NCBI GenBank assembly: GCA_903885885.1
Contig: CAISKJ010000088.1
Location: forward strand, 1-7,003
Reading direction: 5' to 3'
Source of the DNA: an uncultured delta proteobacterium
GTDB taxonomy: Bacteria > Myxococcota_A > Polyangia > Polyangiales > Ga0077539
DNA: 7,003 nucleotides
Numbering within the stretch: position 1 is the stretch's first letter; every line of letters starts with the position of its first letter. The notes below the pieces were generated by a model. It saw nothing but the letters and a program-made list of their open reading frames with translations. It ran no database searches and was not told the DNA's origin. Made by a program: the position numbers and the translations under genes. Below, piece by piece: positions 6,002 to 7,003 of the stretch.

Positions 6002-6922
6002 GTGATACGCCCCTCCGTCACGACGATGACGGATGACGCGTCTAGCGAGGGGATCGGCTTCGAGCGCTATCTCGCCTCCTGTCGCGCGCTCGTCATCGAG
6101 CACCTTCGCGCGATGGTGGCTCCGCGATGGCGCGCGCGACGCCTCTACGATCGAATGCTCGAGTATCCGCTGCAAGAGGCCAAGGCCCTGCGGCCCGCGC
6201 TCTGCCTCGCGACGTGCCGCGCGCTCGGGGGACGTGTCGAGCAGGCCCTGCCGACCGCCGTGGCGCTCGAGCTCTATCACAACGCCTTCCTCGCCCATGA
6301 CGACGTCGAAGACGGGTCGCTCATGCGCCGCGGGGGGCCGGCGCTCCACCTCGTGTACGGGGTTCCCATCGCGGTGAACGTGGGCGACGCGATGCTGGCC
6401 GCCTCGCTCGATCCGCTGCTCGACAACGTGGAGCGCCTCGGCCTCGGACGGGCGCTCCGCGTCCTTCGCGTCGTGTCGCGCATGGCCCGCGAGTCGGCAG
6501 AGGGGCAGGCCGTCGAACTCGATTGGATCCGTGACGACACCTGGGATCTCACCCCTCGAGACTACCGCCGCCTCGTGTATCAAAAGACCTGCTGGTACAC
6601 CTTCGTCGCTCCGATGCTCTGCGGTGCCATCGCGGCCTCGCACCACGTCGATGAGTCGCGGCTCTGGGCGATCGAGCGATTCGCCATCGAGGTCGGGATC
6701 GCGTTCCAGATCCACGATGACGTGCTGAACCTCGCCGCGCTCGATGGCGCCTACGGCAAGGAGGCCTGCGGCGATCTGCGGGAGGGCAAGCGCACCCTCA
6801 TCGTCCTCGACGCTGTGGCGCGCAGCTCACCCGACGAGGCCGCGGAGTTTCGGCGCACAGGACCTCCAATGACGCCAGCCGTCAAGCCCCCTCCGGCGCC
6901 CCTATACCATCACCGCGCGTAA
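6002..6922 (+). CDS. Polyprenyl diphosphate synthase family protein, apparently C-terminally truncated
   Basis: Trans-prenyltransferases condense isopentenyl diphosphate with allylic diphosphates in the cytoplasm. Numbering from ATG 6026, the visible motifs are: the K-x-L-R-P substrate-binding segment (K53, R56); the first aspartate motif DDVED (92-96), followed by RRGGPALH; YQKT (K187); the second aspartate motif region FQIHDDVLN (227-235); and GDLREGKRT (249-257). The first motif has no two-residue insertion, so it is unlike typical bacterial farnesyl synthases. The second ends in Asn rather than Asp, which I recall as common in GGPP-synthase-like homologues. Chain length cannot be assigned. 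The family usually runs about 320-350 residues, but homology stops near residue 275, and the last ~23 residues are Pro/Arg-rich up to TAA 6920-6922. Some 50-80 residues of C-terminal helices seem missing, so the enzyme may be impaired. GTG 6002 is chosen for its GGAGG site; ATG 6026 (298 residues) is the alternative. No other isoprenoid gene is in view. Confidence 0.85.
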   Translation: MIRPSVTTMTDDASSEGIGFERYLASCRALVIEHLRAMVAPRWRARRLYDRMLEYPLQEAKALRPALCLATCRALGGRVEQALPTAVALELYHNAFLAHDDVEDGSLMRRGGPALHLVYGVPIAVNVGDAMLAASLDPLLDNVERLGLGRALRVLRVVSRMARESAEGQAVELDWIRDDTWDLTPRDYRRLVYQKTCWYTFVAPMLCGAIAASHHVDESRLWAIERFAIEVGIAFQIHDDVLNLAALDGAYGKEACGDLREGKRTLIVLDAVARSSPDEAAEFRRTGPPMTPAVKPPPAPLYHHRA

Positions 6923-6937
6923 CGGATGTTGAACGAA

Positions 6938-6950
6938 GCCGCTTCGCGGC
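6938..6950 (+). terminator. Small GC hairpin after the synthase, weak terminator candidate
   Basis: A perfect 5-bp stem (GCCGC / GCGGC) with a three-base TTC loop lies 15 bases after the TAA stop. No T-run follows, so classic intrinsic termination is not supported. It could equally be chance in such GC-rich DNA. Confidence 0.2.
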
Positions 6951-6992
6951 AGCGTCCCGAACGTCCCGCGTGACTGCAAGCGTCGGCGCAGG

Positions 6993-6998
6993 TTGACA
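6993..6998 (+). promoter_or_regulatory. Possible -35 hexamer (TTGACA) at the window edge
   Basis: An exact match to the sigma-70-type -35 consensus lies in a GC-rich stretch, directed off the right edge toward whatever gene follows. The -10 region would fall beyond position 7003, so the call cannot be completed. Position and exactness are the only support. Confidence 0.25.
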
Positions 6999-7003
6999 CG
7001 CCC

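Overview
The window is about 70% GC with strong G/C bias at third codon positions. It encodes large secreted proteins built from RCC1 repeats and cysteine-rich repeats. Together these suggest a myxobacterium, probably of the Polyangia type. This is inferred from style and protein families; no marker gene is present. All three supported genes are on the + strand.

Positions 1-5637 hold two consecutive, paralogous genes 24 bp apart, probably one transcription unit. The first enters from the left edge, so only its C-terminal 11 RCC1 units are visible. The second is complete at 1288 residues. It has a lipoprotein signal with the lipid-accepting cysteine at residue 22, a half plus 11 full eight-cysteine repeats of the Stig1-like 'NCGACG' type (residues 55-549), and about 14 RCC1 units (residues 551-1288). 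The two RCC1 regions align unit by unit to the last blade, so this is a tandem duplication. Fourteen units would make two seven-bladed propellers. I infer a lipid-anchored, disulfide-rich stalk carrying a double-propeller head at the cell surface. The ligand is unknown.

Positions 5638-6001 contain no convincing gene, only short open frames on both strands that may be relics. Positions 6002-6922 encode a trans-polyprenyl diphosphate synthase (isoprenoid chain elongation). Both aspartate motifs are intact, but the C-terminus appears cut short and replaced by a proline-rich tail. The final 81 bases hold a small hairpin and a perfect TTGACA hexamer at the edge.

The most notable observations are: an apparent one-base frameshift in a G5 run at the start of the window; paired gain and loss of cysteines in the RCC1 blades, which implies within-blade disulfides; an in-frame G8 tract in the second gene; a near-identical 15-base DNA word repeated through the cysteine-rich region; and the truncated synthase. 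I see no mobile element, CRISPR array, tRNA or rRNA.
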